Shown here: positions 55,901 to 63,434 of the stretch, piece after piece
How positions within the stretch are numbered: the stretch's first letter is position 1
Layout: each line of letters begins with the position of its first letter
NCBI RefSeq assembly: GCF_000169095.1
Contig: NZ_AAVU01000041.1
Coordinates: 8,792-72,791 of the forward strand
Source: Lyngbya sp. PCC 8106
Lineage (GTDB): Bacteria; Cyanobacteriota; Cyanobacteriia; Cyanobacteriales; Microcoleaceae
DNA length: 64,000 bases
Reading direction: 5' to 3'
Position numbers and translations under genes: made by a program
The notes under the pieces: generated by a model
The model's database searches: none
What the model was told of the DNA's origin: nothing
The model's input: only the letters and a program-made list of their open reading frames with translations

Positions 55901-58706
55901 AGATTTACAAATCTGGGCGACTGGTAATTCTCCTGTTTTTTGGGGTGGAAATAATGACAACCGCCTGCAAATTGAACTGGATAAAGACACCTACAAACCC
56001 GGAGAAACTGCAACCGCTTTAATTAAATCTCCCTACGCAGAAGGCGAGTTATATTTTGCAGTAGTCCGCGATAAACCGTTGTATGAAACTCTAACAACCG
56101 TCACGGGCGGCGCCCCGCAAATTCAATTTACCGTAACTTCGGAAATGTTACCGAATGCAGCAGTCGAAGCGGTGTTAGTTCGTAAAGGCGAACCTCTGTC
56201 GGAAGTCGAACCCGGAAGCGTCGAAAACTTATCTCAAATTGGGTTTGTTCCCTTTAAAACTGACTTAGCCGAAAAAACTTTACAACTGGAAATTATGCCA
56301 GAAAAGTTAGAAGTCGAACCCGGCGCTGAACAAACCCTGCAACTGCAATTAAAAGATGCAAACAACCAACCCCAACGCGGACAATTCACCGTTATGGTTG
56401 TCAACGAAGCGGTGTTACAACTAACCGGTTATCGTCCCCCCAATTTGTTAGAAACCGTCTACGCCGAACAACCGATTTCTACTCGTTTTAGTGATAATCG
56501 CCCCGATGTTCAATTCAGTACAACAACCTTTTTAAAAGGTTGGGGATATGGCGGCGGTTTCTCCGCAGGAGTTGGGAATACTCGTATCCGCAAAAACTTT
56601 CAACCTTTAGCCTACTATCAAGGTTCAGTTGTGAGTGATAATAATGGAAAAGCAAACGTTAAATTTCAACTTCCCGATGATTTAACCACCTGGCGAGTCA
56701 TGGTGGTTGCAACTGATGGAAACTTCAAATTTGGTTCGGGTGAAACCACATTTATCACCACCCAACCTCTACTTTCCAACCCAATTTTACCGCAATTTTC
56801 CCGTCCGGGCGATAAAATTTTAGCCGGAGTTTCCGTTACCAACACCACCGGAAACAAAGGAATGATTGAAGTGAAAGCCGATGTCGAAGGCGGGGTTAAA
56901 CTTTCCCCTGGAAACTCCAATACCCAAACGATTCAACGCCCACTCAAAGCTGGAACCCAAGCCTACTATTTCCCGGTATTAGTTCAAGACGTGGGAACCT
57001 CTGAAATTCAATTCACCACAGCTTTTAACGGAAAAACAGATGGGTTTGAAGTTCCCTTAGAAGTCAAACCTGTGTTAGTCACCGAACAAGTTATTGAAAG
57101 CGGAACCACAACCAATTCTCTCAGTATTCCCATTAATGTAACTCGGGATACGGTTCGAGATACAGGCGGTTTAAATATCTCCCTTGCGAGTACCTTAATT
57201 CCTCAAATCACCGCCCCCGCTAAACAAATCTTTAATCAAACCGATTTACCCTTCCTAGAACCTGCGGCGAGTCAGTTGTTAATTGCATCAAACTTACAAC
57301 AGTTAAGCCAAAAATATGGTCAAAACTTTAGTGAGTTAAACCTCAACCAACAAGCCCAAAAATCCCTCGACCAAATCTTCCAACTGCAACAAAATGATGG
57401 AGGACTCGCCATTTATCCCGAACAAAAAACCTCTAATCCTCTCCTCTCTGCTTACGCCGCAGAAGCCTTAGCCAAAGCCTCCCAAGCAGGATTTAAAGTT
57501 GATGAAGATCAACTCAATCAACTCGAATATTACCTCAAACAAGCCTTGGCAAATCCCGAAAAAAATGAATTCTGTAGCGATGATTTAGTCTGTAAAAGTC
57601 GAGTGCGTTTAAATATCTTGATGGCGTTAGCAGAAATGGGCGATAGACGCAATGATTTTATGTCCGATATTTATGGCTTACGCGATGAATTTGACACGGT
57701 AACGCAAATTAAACTTGCCCGTTATTTATCGAACTTTCCCGAATGGAATTCTGAATTTAACGAACTTGTGAATAAACTGCAAGAAATCGTTTATCAAACT
57801 GGACAAACTGCCACGATTAACTTACCTAAACAATACGGTTGGATGAGTTCAGATATCACCGCCCAGTCGGAAGCGTTGCGTTTATTTGTTGGTCAAAATA
57901 GCCAACCCGAAACAATAGATAAACTCGTTCAAAGTTTACTCAATCTTCGCCGTGAGGGAACCTGGGGAAGCACTTATAATAACGCCGAAGCGTTAACAGC
58001 GTTAGCTGAATATGCAGCCATAGAACCGACTCCCGAAAACTTCCAAGTTCAAATTCAATTGGGTGGTCAAGATTTAGGTTCAACTCAATTTAATGGCTTC
58101 CAAAATTCTAGTTTCAACCTCAATATTCCCATGTCAGAATTACCACCCGGTAAGAATAATCTGATGATTCAAACCTCTGGAAACGGAAAACTAAATTATT
58201 GGATATCCTACGAATATCGCCTCGAAGGAAATCAACCCGGACGCTTAAATGGGTTAAGAGTTGAACGCAAAATTCAGCGAGTCAATGAGAGTGAAGTGTT
58301 GAAAAAAATGGGACTTTCCACAGAAGAAGACCCCCTAGAAGTTCAACCCGGAGAAGTCTTTGAGATTGGCTTAGAAATTATCACCGACCATCGCGTTAAT
58401 AATGTGATGATTACAGACCCACTTCCGGCTGGTTTTGAAGCAATTGATAACCGTTTTCAAACCAGTAATTCCGCCTTAAAATCCCAAGCTGATAGTTGGA
58501 ATATTAGCTATCAAACGATTTACAGTGACCGCATTCTCGCCTATGCAGACTATCTTGAACCCGGAGTTTATCAACTGCATTATTTAGTTCGTTCTGTCAC
58601 GCCTGGTGAGTTTATCTGGCCCGGTGCCAAAGCCTATTTACAACAAGCCCCCGAAGAATTTGGACGCAGTGCATCTTCGAGTTTAGTGGTCTCAGAACAG
58701 TCTTAA
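52950..58706 (+). CDS. Alpha-2-macroglobulin-like lipoprotein lacking the thioester cysteine
   Basis: The protein has 1918 residues. A lipobox, VVTLAGC (Cys near residue 31), follows a membrane-targeting stretch, so it is a lipid-anchored periplasmic protein. The architecture is a series of MG domains, an A2M domain signature near 1225-1290 (FLKGWGYGG, DLTTWRVMVVATD), and the helical TED region at about 1420-1680 with NDGGLAIYP. The thioester site, normally (Y)GCxEQ, reads DLPFLEPAASQLL, so no thioester can form. Bacterial A2Ms trap proteases during wall damage; no PBP1C gene is beside it. Confidence 0.92.
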   Translation: MKNAMETQRQYRKIWKRFILIFLFVVTLAGCRFLSLTPTEAPLTTVSALPVPQLPDWIEQISPTGEVTSQSQIQIIFKNPLIPVERLDSPQQRQLLNHFEITPQLPGQFRFLTPRMVGFQADRALPLATRIQVKLKPGLSDLENHSLDQDLAWTFNTDSIQLTNLPGTEENQGTQENPVGLTPDLTFNSNVELDIDSLTQQVKLVSEASNQAVPVKAKLTKNQFNSESLPPQTQFDPSNHSWQYTITPTQSLEKSTKYTLQITPGLHPSRGNLDSQFIISSQIKTFDSLQFETLQLYGQPTAGGTYGRFENGSPQLKFNNQILEASAQDNISINPPPPADAPPLIQTYGNSNTVNLNPWALEPQTNYTITIGKDLKDQFGQTLEKPVTLSYQTGDVAANLWAPTGLNIFPSTQDLQLNIATTNLPQSKYTAAYKIVQPTDLVYTDVAYPRENRKNLLPPERNWTSFSVKTPENQTQDTSINLRKTLGKDTGMLAYGVKARTTRYQENGKRRWNEPEFYGFVQLTNLGVFSQWFPESGLIKVNHLEDGSPVNNASVEIYQSQLEAQSFTNPKPCVTGTTNDKGILALNSEDLQQCMNGNRFTEAPELLVIAKEEDDWAFARTNSYSGMYGYGISTDWQNNQPISRGVIFSDRQLYQPGEKVALTGVAYYLQNGELKQDKNVNYTVTLRTSDGQEKTLGTYPTNEFGTFSLEFNLDSDQALGDYSLSAKAENEVEIYGNLRVAEFKPPNFKVELNLDKQTVIQGETLSVNTNSNYLFGSPVGGGKAEYYITRTPTEFTPKDWQQYSFGRQWFWPEEKPTVPSDVLQKSEVLNPDGKGIQSVKIDKDLPFPMQYRIDVEVSDVSNLAVSDSQSVIALPSNRLIGLKTPFVAEANKAFPIEVIVTDPNGKPIPNMGVRLELQEMNYSNVTRVVAGGQTDKNQVEYKTVATTQVKSNKTPKTVSLTPPESGSYRIRANFTNKSTEATATDLQIWATGNSPVFWGGNNDNRLQIELDKDTYKPGETATALIKSPYAEGELYFAVVRDKPLYETLTTVTGGAPQIQFTVTSEMLPNAAVEAVLVRKGEPLSEVEPGSVENLSQIGFVPFKTDLAEKTLQLEIMPEKLEVEPGAEQTLQLQLKDANNQPQRGQFTVMVVNEAVLQLTGYRPPNLLETVYAEQPISTRFSDNRPDVQFSTTTFLKGWGYGGGFSAGVGNTRIRKNFQPLAYYQGSVVSDNNGKANVKFQLPDDLTTWRVMVVATDGNFKFGSGETTFITTQPLLSNPILPQFSRPGDKILAGVSVTNTTGNKGMIEVKADVEGGVKLSPGNSNTQTIQRPLKAGTQAYYFPVLVQDVGTSEIQFTTAFNGKTDGFEVPLEVKPVLVTEQVIESGTTTNSLSIPINVTRDTVRDTGGLNISLASTLIPQITAPAKQIFNQTDLPFLEPAASQLLIASNLQQLSQKYGQNFSELNLNQQAQKSLDQIFQLQQNDGGLAIYPEQKTSNPLLSAYAAEALAKASQAGFKVDEDQLNQLEYYLKQALANPEKNEFCSDDLVCKSRVRLNILMALAEMGDRRNDFMSDIYGLRDEFDTVTQIKLARYLSNFPEWNSEFNELVNKLQEIVYQTGQTATINLPKQYGWMSSDITAQSEALRLFVGQNSQPETIDKLVQSLLNLRREGTWGSTYNNAEALTALAEYAAIEPTPENFQVQIQLGGQDLGSTQFNGFQNSSFNLNIPMSELPPGKNNLMIQTSGNGKLNYWISYEYRLEGNQPGRLNGLRVERKIQRVNESEVLKKMGLSTEEDPLEVQPGEVFEIGLEIITDHRVNNVMITDPLPAGFEAIDNRFQTSNSALKSQADSWNISYQTIYSDRILAYADYLEPGVYQLHYLVRSVTPGEFIWPGAKAYLQQAPEEFGRSASSSLVVSEQS

Positions 58707-58833
58707 TTAATAGTTGTCAGGTGGGTGACAGACAAAATTGTTCATTTCAACAATTAAATTATCAGTTCTTACCCACCCTATCAATAACTTTTAGTTTTGT
58801 TAGTCCCAGACAACAACACAGTTTGTAATAATA

Positions 58834-59130
58834 TTAGGTACGTTTCTGCCAAGATTTGGGATCTCGCCGCCCATGAAAAACTGCTATCACAATCACCCGA
58901 CTCGATATAATCCGATAGTATATCGCATAGGGAAATCGTCTCACAACTGCCCGTCGAACATCACGATAAACAACTGGATAAGATTCTGGCATCAAACAAA
59001 TTCTATTCAAAATCTCATCTATACAGTTTAGAAACTGATCGCCAAGTCCCATTTGTTGGTTTTCATACCAACTGTATGCTTCGTTAATCTCATCTCTAAC
59101 TTCTGGACGAAATGCCAGTGCGTAATCCAT
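58834..59130 (-). CDS. RelE/ParE-superfamily toxin
   Basis: The protein has 98 residues. It shows the family fold: AFRPEVRDEINEAYSWYENQQ, NCIDEILNRICLMPESYPVVY, RRAVVRRFPYAIYYRI and a final IAVFHGRRDPKSWQKR, typical of the ParE/RelE C-terminus with conserved Arg residues. It inhibits growth by cutting mRNA or blocking gyrase. Its start codon overlaps the antitoxin stop (TAATG), so the pair is translationally coupled. Confidence 0.88.
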   Translation of the reverse strand: MDYALAFRPEVRDEINEAYSWYENQQMGLGDQFLNCIDEILNRICLMPESYPVVYRDVRRAVVRRFPYAIYYRIISSRVIVIAVFHGRRDPKSWQKRT

Positions 59131-59351
59131 TATTGTTTCTTAATTGATGCTTTGATTTCCTGCCATGTCAATATATTATCTGGATTCTTGTTATACTCAT
59201 CAATGCGATAATCAAGCTCTTTCTTTTGTGTGTCCGTTAAATCGGGATAAGCTTGCTCGGCGGCTATATCATCCCAGATTGCTTGAACGATATAGATTCT
59301 ATCTTCAATGCTGAGGGAGGCGATCGCTTTGAGTGTGGCTGTGAGATCCAT
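59130..59351 (-). CDS. Addiction-module antitoxin
   Basis: The protein has 73 residues. The N-terminus ATLKAIASLSIEDRIYIVQAIWDDIAAE and the C-terminal ELDYRIDEYNKNPDNILTWQEIKASIKK match the 'addiction module component' family (recalled, TIGR02574-like) usually found just upstream of a RelE-like toxin, as here. It binds and neutralises the 58834 toxin and probably represses its own promoter. Confidence 0.85.
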   Translation of the reverse strand: MDLTATLKAIASLSIEDRIYIVQAIWDDIAAEQAYPDLTDTQKKELDYRIDEYNKNPDNILTWQEIKASIKKQ

Positions 59352-59392
59352 ATTGAATGACCTAAATTGAAAAAATCAAAAACTAATATTCC

Positions 59393-59671
59393 TTAAATAT
59401 AGCGAACCGGATTCTGTCCGTCGAATTGAACGTTGCAATTTACAATGCGACCGTCCACAAACTTAATAACAAGCCTGCCGTCATCTTTTCGATAGCTATA
59501 TTCTCGATTAAATACACCTTCAATCATTTGCGTACCTGCGAAATTTACAACTTGAATATGTGTGATTTTCTCTAATTTATCCTGTGCAACAACCCAAGCG
59601 GATGATTCAGATTTAGCAAGCAAGTCTAGCAGATGATCACGAGTTCGGACTTGAAGGGTTAGTTTTTGCAT
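59393..59671 (-). CDS. Hypothetical protein, beta-rich
   Basis: I chose the ATG of MQKLTLQVRTRDHLLDLL, giving 92 residues; an ATG at 59713 would add 14. The sequence alternates hydrophobic and charged residues (HIQVVNFAGTQMIEGVFNREYS, LVIKFVDGRIVNCNVQFDGQNPVRYI) and looks mostly beta-strand. I do not recognise it. It runs behind twin palindromes (59747-59804) and just upstream of the toxin-antitoxin pair, on the same strand, but is probably independent. Confidence 0.5.
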   Translation of the reverse strand: MQKLTLQVRTRDHLLDLLAKSESSAWVVAQDKLEKITHIQVVNFAGTQMIEGVFNREYSYRKDDGRLVIKFVDGRIVNCNVQFDGQNPVRYI

Positions 59672-59746
59672 AATAACTAGAACAGAGATCGGCTTAAAGT
59701 TATTCACAAGCACGATTTTATTGTAGTGCAGAACTCAAGAGATAAT

Positions 59747-59804
59747 CCGTAAAAATACGGTCGGCTAAAACCCTTGTTGTTTCAACCTCTCCGTAAACAT
59801 ACGG
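59747..59804. promoter_or_regulatory. Pair of operator-like palindromes
   Basis: CCGTAAAAATACGG (59747-59760) and CCGTAAACATACGG (59791-59804) are near-identical 14-bp palindromes (CCGTA-N4-TACGG) with starts 44 bases apart, in the gap between a minus-strand and a plus-strand gene. They look like a double binding site for one dimeric regulator. Confidence 0.5.
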
Positions 59805-59921
59805 ACGCAGATCACATTCCCAGACTGACAACATTCACAAAAACTCAATTAACATATCACACAACATATCTAGCGATCGCGCGATTATAGAGATTGTTAA
59901 CCTCGAAATTGCAGTTGAACC

Positions 59922-60125
59922 ATGTTAACTCAAACCTCCACCTCCACCCTTAACCTCGAAACCATCATCAAGCGGGTTCTCACCTTCCGTCAAATTACCC
60001 CCCTTGACTACCAACTGCTCAAATCTGCTATCCTATCAGAACAATCCTTTTCATACAGCACTCAAGTTCACCTCGATCAACTGTTTGAAAGCCTACAACG
60101 AGGGTCAATCTGGATCGCGTCTTAA
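59922..60125 (+). CDS. Small conserved cyanobacterial protein
   Basis: The protein has 67 residues: a Thr/Ser-rich start, then a helical core (ETIIKRVLTFRQITPLDYQLLKSAILSE) and a C-terminal TQVHLDQLFESLQRGSIWI. It has no motif I can name, but it reads like a real soluble helical protein and resembles short cyanobacterial hypotheticals I have seen. It runs ahead of hisH with a 64-base gap. Confidence 0.55.
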   Translation: MLTQTSTSTLNLETIIKRVLTFRQITPLDYQLLKSAILSEQSFSYSTQVHLDQLFESLQRGSIWIAS

Positions 60126-60189
60126 GATGTCCTACTCCAAAAAAGACGTACAATAATAAGGGTATTTCGAGAAAAGGAACGCGAGTTAA

Positions 60190-60855
60190 ATGGCGGTCAT
60201 CGCAGTAATCGACTATGACATGGGAAATCTCCACTCCGCCTGTAAAGGTTTAGAAAAAGCAGGGGCTACCCCAAAAATTACGGATTCTCCTGCGGAAATT
60301 CAACAAGCCGATGCAGTGGTTTTACCGGGAGTCGGATCATTTGATCCCGCCATGCAACACTTGACTTCGCGTCATCTCGTCGAACCCATTCAAAATGTGA
60401 TTGCAGCGGGCGTTCCTTTCCTCGGAATCTGCCTCGGTTTGCAAATTTTGTTTGAAAAATCAGAAGAAGGAACCGAACCCGGAATTGGCATTTTTTCGGG
60501 AACTGTACGACGATTTCAGTCTGAACCTGGACTGACAATTCCTCACATGGGATGGAATCAACTGCAATTGACTCAACCCCATCTTCCTGTGTGGAAAACC
60601 CTCGATCAAAATCCTTGGGTGTACTTCGTTCATTCCTATTATGTTGCACCCACAGACCCGAATATTATAGCCGCTACCATTACTCACGGCAGCCAAACGG
60701 TCACCGCAGCAGTCGCCCATCAAAACGTCATGGCGGTACAATTTCACCCCGAAAAATCATCAACTGCCGGACTACAAATGTTGAGTAACTTTGTCGAGTT
60801 TGTCAACGATAAATCTACTCAAAAATCCCCCGTCAGTGCAGTTTCCAACGGTTAG
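60190..60855 (+). CDS. hisH: Imidazole glycerol phosphate synthase, glutamine amidotransferase subunit
   Basis: The protein has 221 residues. The class I glutaminase triad is complete: Cys in PFLGICLGLQILFEKSEEG (near 82), His and Glu in MAVQFHPEKSSTAGLQ. The N-terminus, IAVIDYDMGNLHSACKGLEKAG, is typical of HisH. It releases ammonia for HisF in histidine and AICAR formation. The C-terminal ten residues beyond VEFV are variable. rsmD follows with a 35-base gap. Confidence 0.95.
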   Translation: MAVIAVIDYDMGNLHSACKGLEKAGATPKITDSPAEIQQADAVVLPGVGSFDPAMQHLTSRHLVEPIQNVIAAGVPFLGICLGLQILFEKSEEGTEPGIGIFSGTVRRFQSEPGLTIPHMGWNQLQLTQPHLPVWKTLDQNPWVYFVHSYYVAPTDPNIIAATITHGSQTVTAAVAHQNVMAVQFHPEKSSTAGLQMLSNFVEFVNDKSTQKSPVSAVSNG

Positions 60856-60890
60856 TTTATTGAACAGTTAATTTGTTTTGTTGGGTTCCT

Positions 60891-61439
60891 ATGAGTTTGA
60901 GAATTTACGGCAATCGCCCTCTAAAAACATTGCCCGGACAACAAACTCGTCCAACTCCGGCGAGAGTGCGTGAAGCTGTATTTAATATTTGGCAAAACAC
61001 GATAATGGGCTGTCAGTGGTTGGATTTGTGTGCGGGTAGTGGTTCAATGGGGGCTGAAGCCTTGTGTAGAGGGGCATCCCAAACAATTGCGATCGAACAG
61101 TCGGGGCCAGCCTGTCGAATTATTCGCCAAAATTGGCAACAGGTTGCTACCCAAAATCAAACCTTTGAGGTGATCCGGGGTGATGTGGTGGGACGACTGA
61201 AAACCTTAGCTGGAAAGCAATTTCATCGTATTTACTTCGATCCACCCTATGCCAGTGATCTTTATCAACCTGTAATCTCTGCGATCGCTAATGATCAACT
61301 TCTCACCCCGGATGGTGAATTAGCAGTCGAACATAATCCGAAACAATGGACAGTTCAACCCTTCTCTGGATTACAAGTCTGTCGGGAGAAAGTTTATGGA
61401 AATACTGCCTTGACTTTTTATTGTATTTCAGAGGTTTGA
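60891..61439 (+). CDS. rsmD: 16S rRNA (guanine(966)-N(2))-methyltransferase
   Basis: I chose the ATG at 60891 (MSLRIYGNRPLKTLPGQQTR), giving 182 residues; a TTG six codons earlier is less likely. Motifs: TRPTPARVREAVFNIWQ, SAM motif I LDLCAGSGSMGAEAL and the catalytic FDPPYASDLY. It methylates G966 of 16S rRNA. It follows hisH, and petG faces it from the other strand. Confidence 0.93.
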   Translation: MSLRIYGNRPLKTLPGQQTRPTPARVREAVFNIWQNTIMGCQWLDLCAGSGSMGAEALCRGASQTIAIEQSGPACRIIRQNWQQVATQNQTFEVIRGDVVGRLKTLAGKQFHRIYFDPPYASDLYQPVISAIANDQLLTPDGELAVEHNPKQWTVQPFSGLQVCREKVYGNTALTFYCISEV

Positions 61440-61458
61440 AAACACAACAATACCAGTA

Positions 61459-61508
61459 GGGACAAAAGAATGATGATCTGTGTTCTCACTTCTCTGTCCC
61501 CACCTATT
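61459..61508 (+). terminator. Possible terminator after rsmD
   Basis: GGGACA (61459-61464) pairs with TGTCCC (61495-61500), and CACCTATTTTTT follows. The loop of 30 bases is long, so this is a modest candidate. It abuts the petG stop on the other strand. Confidence 0.4.
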
Positions 61509-61510
61509 TT

Positions 61511-61624
61511 TTAACCGTTTAACTGATTGCCTCGGCGATATTGCTGATAAGCCGCAAAGAACAATCCGGCTAAGGTCACAGTAACTAGACCGAGGACAAT
61601 GCCTGAAAGTAAAGGTTCTACCAC
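61511..61624 (-). CDS. petG: Cytochrome b6f complex subunit PetG
   Basis: This 37-residue gene starts at a GTG (61622-61624) with AAGGAG eight bases upstream. The protein (VEPLLSGIVLGLVTVTLAGL, then FFAAYQQYRRGNQ) is PetG: a single membrane helix with the conserved VEPLLSG start and the YQQY end. It stabilises the b6f complex in the thylakoid. The gene is too short for most ORF finders. It is divergent from cytM. Confidence 0.96.
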   Translation of the reverse strand: MVEPLLSGIVLGLVTVTLAGLFFAAYQQYRRGNQLNG

Positions 61625-61899
61625 GTTAATTCTCCTTGATGTGATGGGAAGATCTCAATTCTATTAATATCGCATATTCGTTGAGGGTGGCAATCATTGT
61701 AATTACCTCATCTGATTTTGATTCATCTCCATGAGTTCACAAAACTTGACAAAAATACTCAATTATTCTCTCCAGTCCGATTCCTTTGGGGTCAGTCATT
61801 CCAGATTTGTGAAGATAACTTGCTCTGACCGCCTGAAAGCATTAAGCTATGTAATAAGTAAAGTTTTTTGTAGATATTTCTCAAATAGATAAGGACGCT

Positions 61900-62280
61900 T
61901 TGAATAACCAGCTTGCTAGCATTGAAATCGATGTCCTGCTCAGACGGGTTTCCCTCTTCGCCGTCGGGATCATGCTGCTGATATTGCTGTGGGTGTTTGG
62001 ACTGAACTTGCTTCAGGTTTCAGACCCCTATATCGAGCAAGTCTTATCCCTCGATGGAAATCCCGTTAAAGGTCATGCCATTTTTGAAATGAACTGTGCA
62101 GGCTGTCATTTTCAAAAAGCCAGCGATCAAGTGGGGCCAAGCCTGTTAGACGTTTCTCAACGGAAATCACCAGTCGGGATTATTCATCAGGTGACTAGCG
62201 GTAAAACACCTCCTATGCCCCAATTTCAGCCCACTCCTCAAGAAATGGCTGATCTCCTAAGTTATCTTCAGAAGCTTTGA
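61900..62280 (+). CDS. cytM: Cytochrome cM
   Basis: The protein has 126 residues from a TTG at 61900 with AAGGA upstream. A membrane anchor or signal (VSLFAVGIMLLILLWVFGLNLL) precedes a small class I c-type domain: haem motif MNCAGCHFQ (CxxCH) and an axial Met in the C-terminal region (GKTPPMPQFQP). Cytochrome cM is the low-abundance cyanobacterial c-type cytochrome that affects the link between photosynthetic and respiratory electron flow. petG and cytM side by side support the call. Confidence 0.88.
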   Translation: MNNQLASIEIDVLLRRVSLFAVGIMLLILLWVFGLNLLQVSDPYIEQVLSLDGNPVKGHAIFEMNCAGCHFQKASDQVGPSLLDVSQRKSPVGIIHQVTSGKTPPMPQFQPTPQEMADLLSYLQKL

Positions 62281-62335
62281 CACAAGTTTCATTTTTTGTG
62301 CTATAGTGTTTAAGGTCAAGAAATTAAAAAAACTT

Positions 62336-62407
62336 GCTGGCGTAGCACAATGGTAGTGCATCCGACTTGTAATCGGAAGGTTGTGGGTTCAAATCCGACC
62401 GCCAGCT
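62336..62407 (+). tRNA. tRNA-Thr (anticodon UGU)
   Basis: A 72-base cloverleaf: acceptor stem GCTGGCG with CGCCAGC, anticodon stem TCCGA/TCGGA enclosing the loop CTTGTAA (anticodon TGT), and T-arm GGTTCAAATCC. CCA is not encoded. Sequence beyond the 3' end is accessory-looking. Confidence 0.97.
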
Positions 62408-62448
62408 TTGATTAGAGGCACTTTCAGACAATACAGCTTAACCACTTT

Positions 62449-62493
62449 GGAGTGAATTTGGAGCGAATTTGGAGCGAAACCTAAATTCGCTCC
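62449..62493 (+). terminator. Terminator-like hairpin with tandem 11-mers after tRNA-Thr
   Basis: GGAGTGAATTT, GGAGCGAATTT and GGAGCGAA stand in tandem (62449-62478); AAATTCGCTCC (62483-62493) is the exact reverse complement of the second copy, so either of two copies can pair with it. ATTTTGATTG follows. It probably ends tRNA transcription. Confidence 0.6.
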
Positions 62494-62732
62494 ATTTTGA
62501 TTGCTTGCTAGCTTCACAACTAAATTGAGAGTAAAGAATAATAGCATTTTACTGTGTAAAGTCTTAATTAGGGTGTCTACCTGTCTTATAGGTCTTAGGA
62601 GTTATATATATTAGTGGTTTCAGATAAGACACCCTCTAAGACAACCTCTAGACAGGGGGTGTCTACCTGTCTTGGCCAGTAAAAAACACCCCTCTAACAG
62701 AAGGGTGCAAACAGCCAATGCTTAACTTTGCT
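62494..62732. repeat. Noncoding region with repeated GGTGTCTACCTGTCTT motif
   Basis: GGGTGTCTACCTGTCTT occurs exactly at 62571-62587 and 62657-62673, with the inverted-type pieces TAAGACACCCTC and TAAGACAACCTC between them. A minus-strand terminator, CACCCTTC... pairing with GAGGGGTG and followed by six T residues, lies at about 62681-62707. No gene is seen. The repeats look like protein-binding sites or a plasmid-type origin fragment. Confidence 0.55.
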
Positions 62733-63038
62733 CTACTGACTCAACTTTACTGGCTCTGGCTGATCAACTGACTCATCCTCAATAAAGGTAATCGGTAGTT
62801 CTTGGATGAGTCTGTACTGAGGAATTGAAAAATACCCAGTTGCAACTTGCCTGGGCTGACCGGATGAGAGAAACCCTTCATTTACCAGTTCCCTCAATAG
62901 TTTCTTAGTTGAATTGACTGACTCACCCCGGTTGAGAACATCCTTGAGAACGAACGGGCGATCACCAAACTCTTTCTGAGCCATCACCAACAACCCGAAG
63001 GCACCGTAACTTAAATCTTTCAACATGGCCAATACCAT
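62733..63038 (-). CDS. Winged-helix-like small protein
   Basis: The protein has 101 residues. The order of helices and a final wing (DLSYGAFGLLVMAQKEFGDRPF, VLKDVLNRGESVNSTKKLLRELVNEGFLS, YFSIPQYRLI) resembles a winged helix-turn-helix DNA-binding domain. No family name comes to mind. It starts 123 bases from the oppositely oriented RHH-type gene; the shared gap is full of repeats, so it may be a regulator of that promoter. Confidence 0.55.
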   Translation of the reverse strand: MVLAMLKDLSYGAFGLLVMAQKEFGDRPFVLKDVLNRGESVNSTKKLLRELVNEGFLSSGQPRQVATGYFSIPQYRLIQELPITFIEDESVDQPEPVKLSQ

Positions 63039-63059
63039 TTTTTATCAGTCTACCTGTTA

Positions 63060-63162
63060 GTAGAGTGTAATGACACGTATGTACATCCATCAATACACTT
63101 GTCAATACACGTCATTACAGTATAGACTGCGTATGTACAGATGTAATTACGGTGTAATGACA
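63060..63162. promoter_or_regulatory. Repeat-rich divergent promoter region
   Basis: Between the two divergent genes are GTAATGACA at 63067-63075 and 63154-63162 (the second overlaps the start codon), the opposite-strand form CGTCATTACAG at 63110-63120, two GTATGTACA copies and several TCAATACA. They look like operator half-sites. Confidence 0.55.
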
Positions 63163-63434
63163 TGGCTAAGAAGATGGTATCTTTTCGGTGTGAAACCGAG
63201 TTAATAGAGGCATTTCAGGCATTCTGTAATGCTAGGGAAACTAACCTAACTGAACAGTTGACCGGGTTCATGGAGAGTGTTGTCAATACAGGTGTACATA
63301 CAGAGGTCAATGCAAGTAATGACAAGTGTAATGACATATCAGCACAGTCGTCAATACAAGCGTCATTACAGGAAATGATAGAGACACGGATGGCTGAGAT
63401 TGAGGCACGGCTTGAAAAAAAGCTGAATCCCTGA
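63162..63434 (+). CDS. Ribbon-helix-helix-like protein; candidate -1 frameshift extends it to 63634
   Basis: The zero-frame product has 90 residues: an RHH-like N-terminus (KKMVSFRCETELIEAFQAF, ETNLTEQLTGFMESV), a low-complexity centre made from VNT/SND-like repeats and a helical end (MIETRMAEIEARLEKK). The frame stops at 63432-63434. The -1 frame entered at A_AAA_AAG (63416-63422) stays open for another 70 residues (ESLRAEIETLRESVNT on, ending IKSIERLAP), giving 157 residues with a coiled-coil-like tail. It could bind the GTAATGACA repeats around its own start and act in partition or replication of an element. A simple frameshift mutation is the alternative. Confidence 0.65.
   Translation: MAKKMVSFRCETELIEAFQAFCNARETNLTEQLTGFMESVVNTGVHTEVNASNDKCNDISAQSSIQASLQEMIETRMAEIEARLEKKLNP

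Noticed and set aside
58722..58766. GGTGGGT...ACCCACC hairpin after the A2M gene as a terminator
   Set aside because: Loop is long and no T-run follows the stem.
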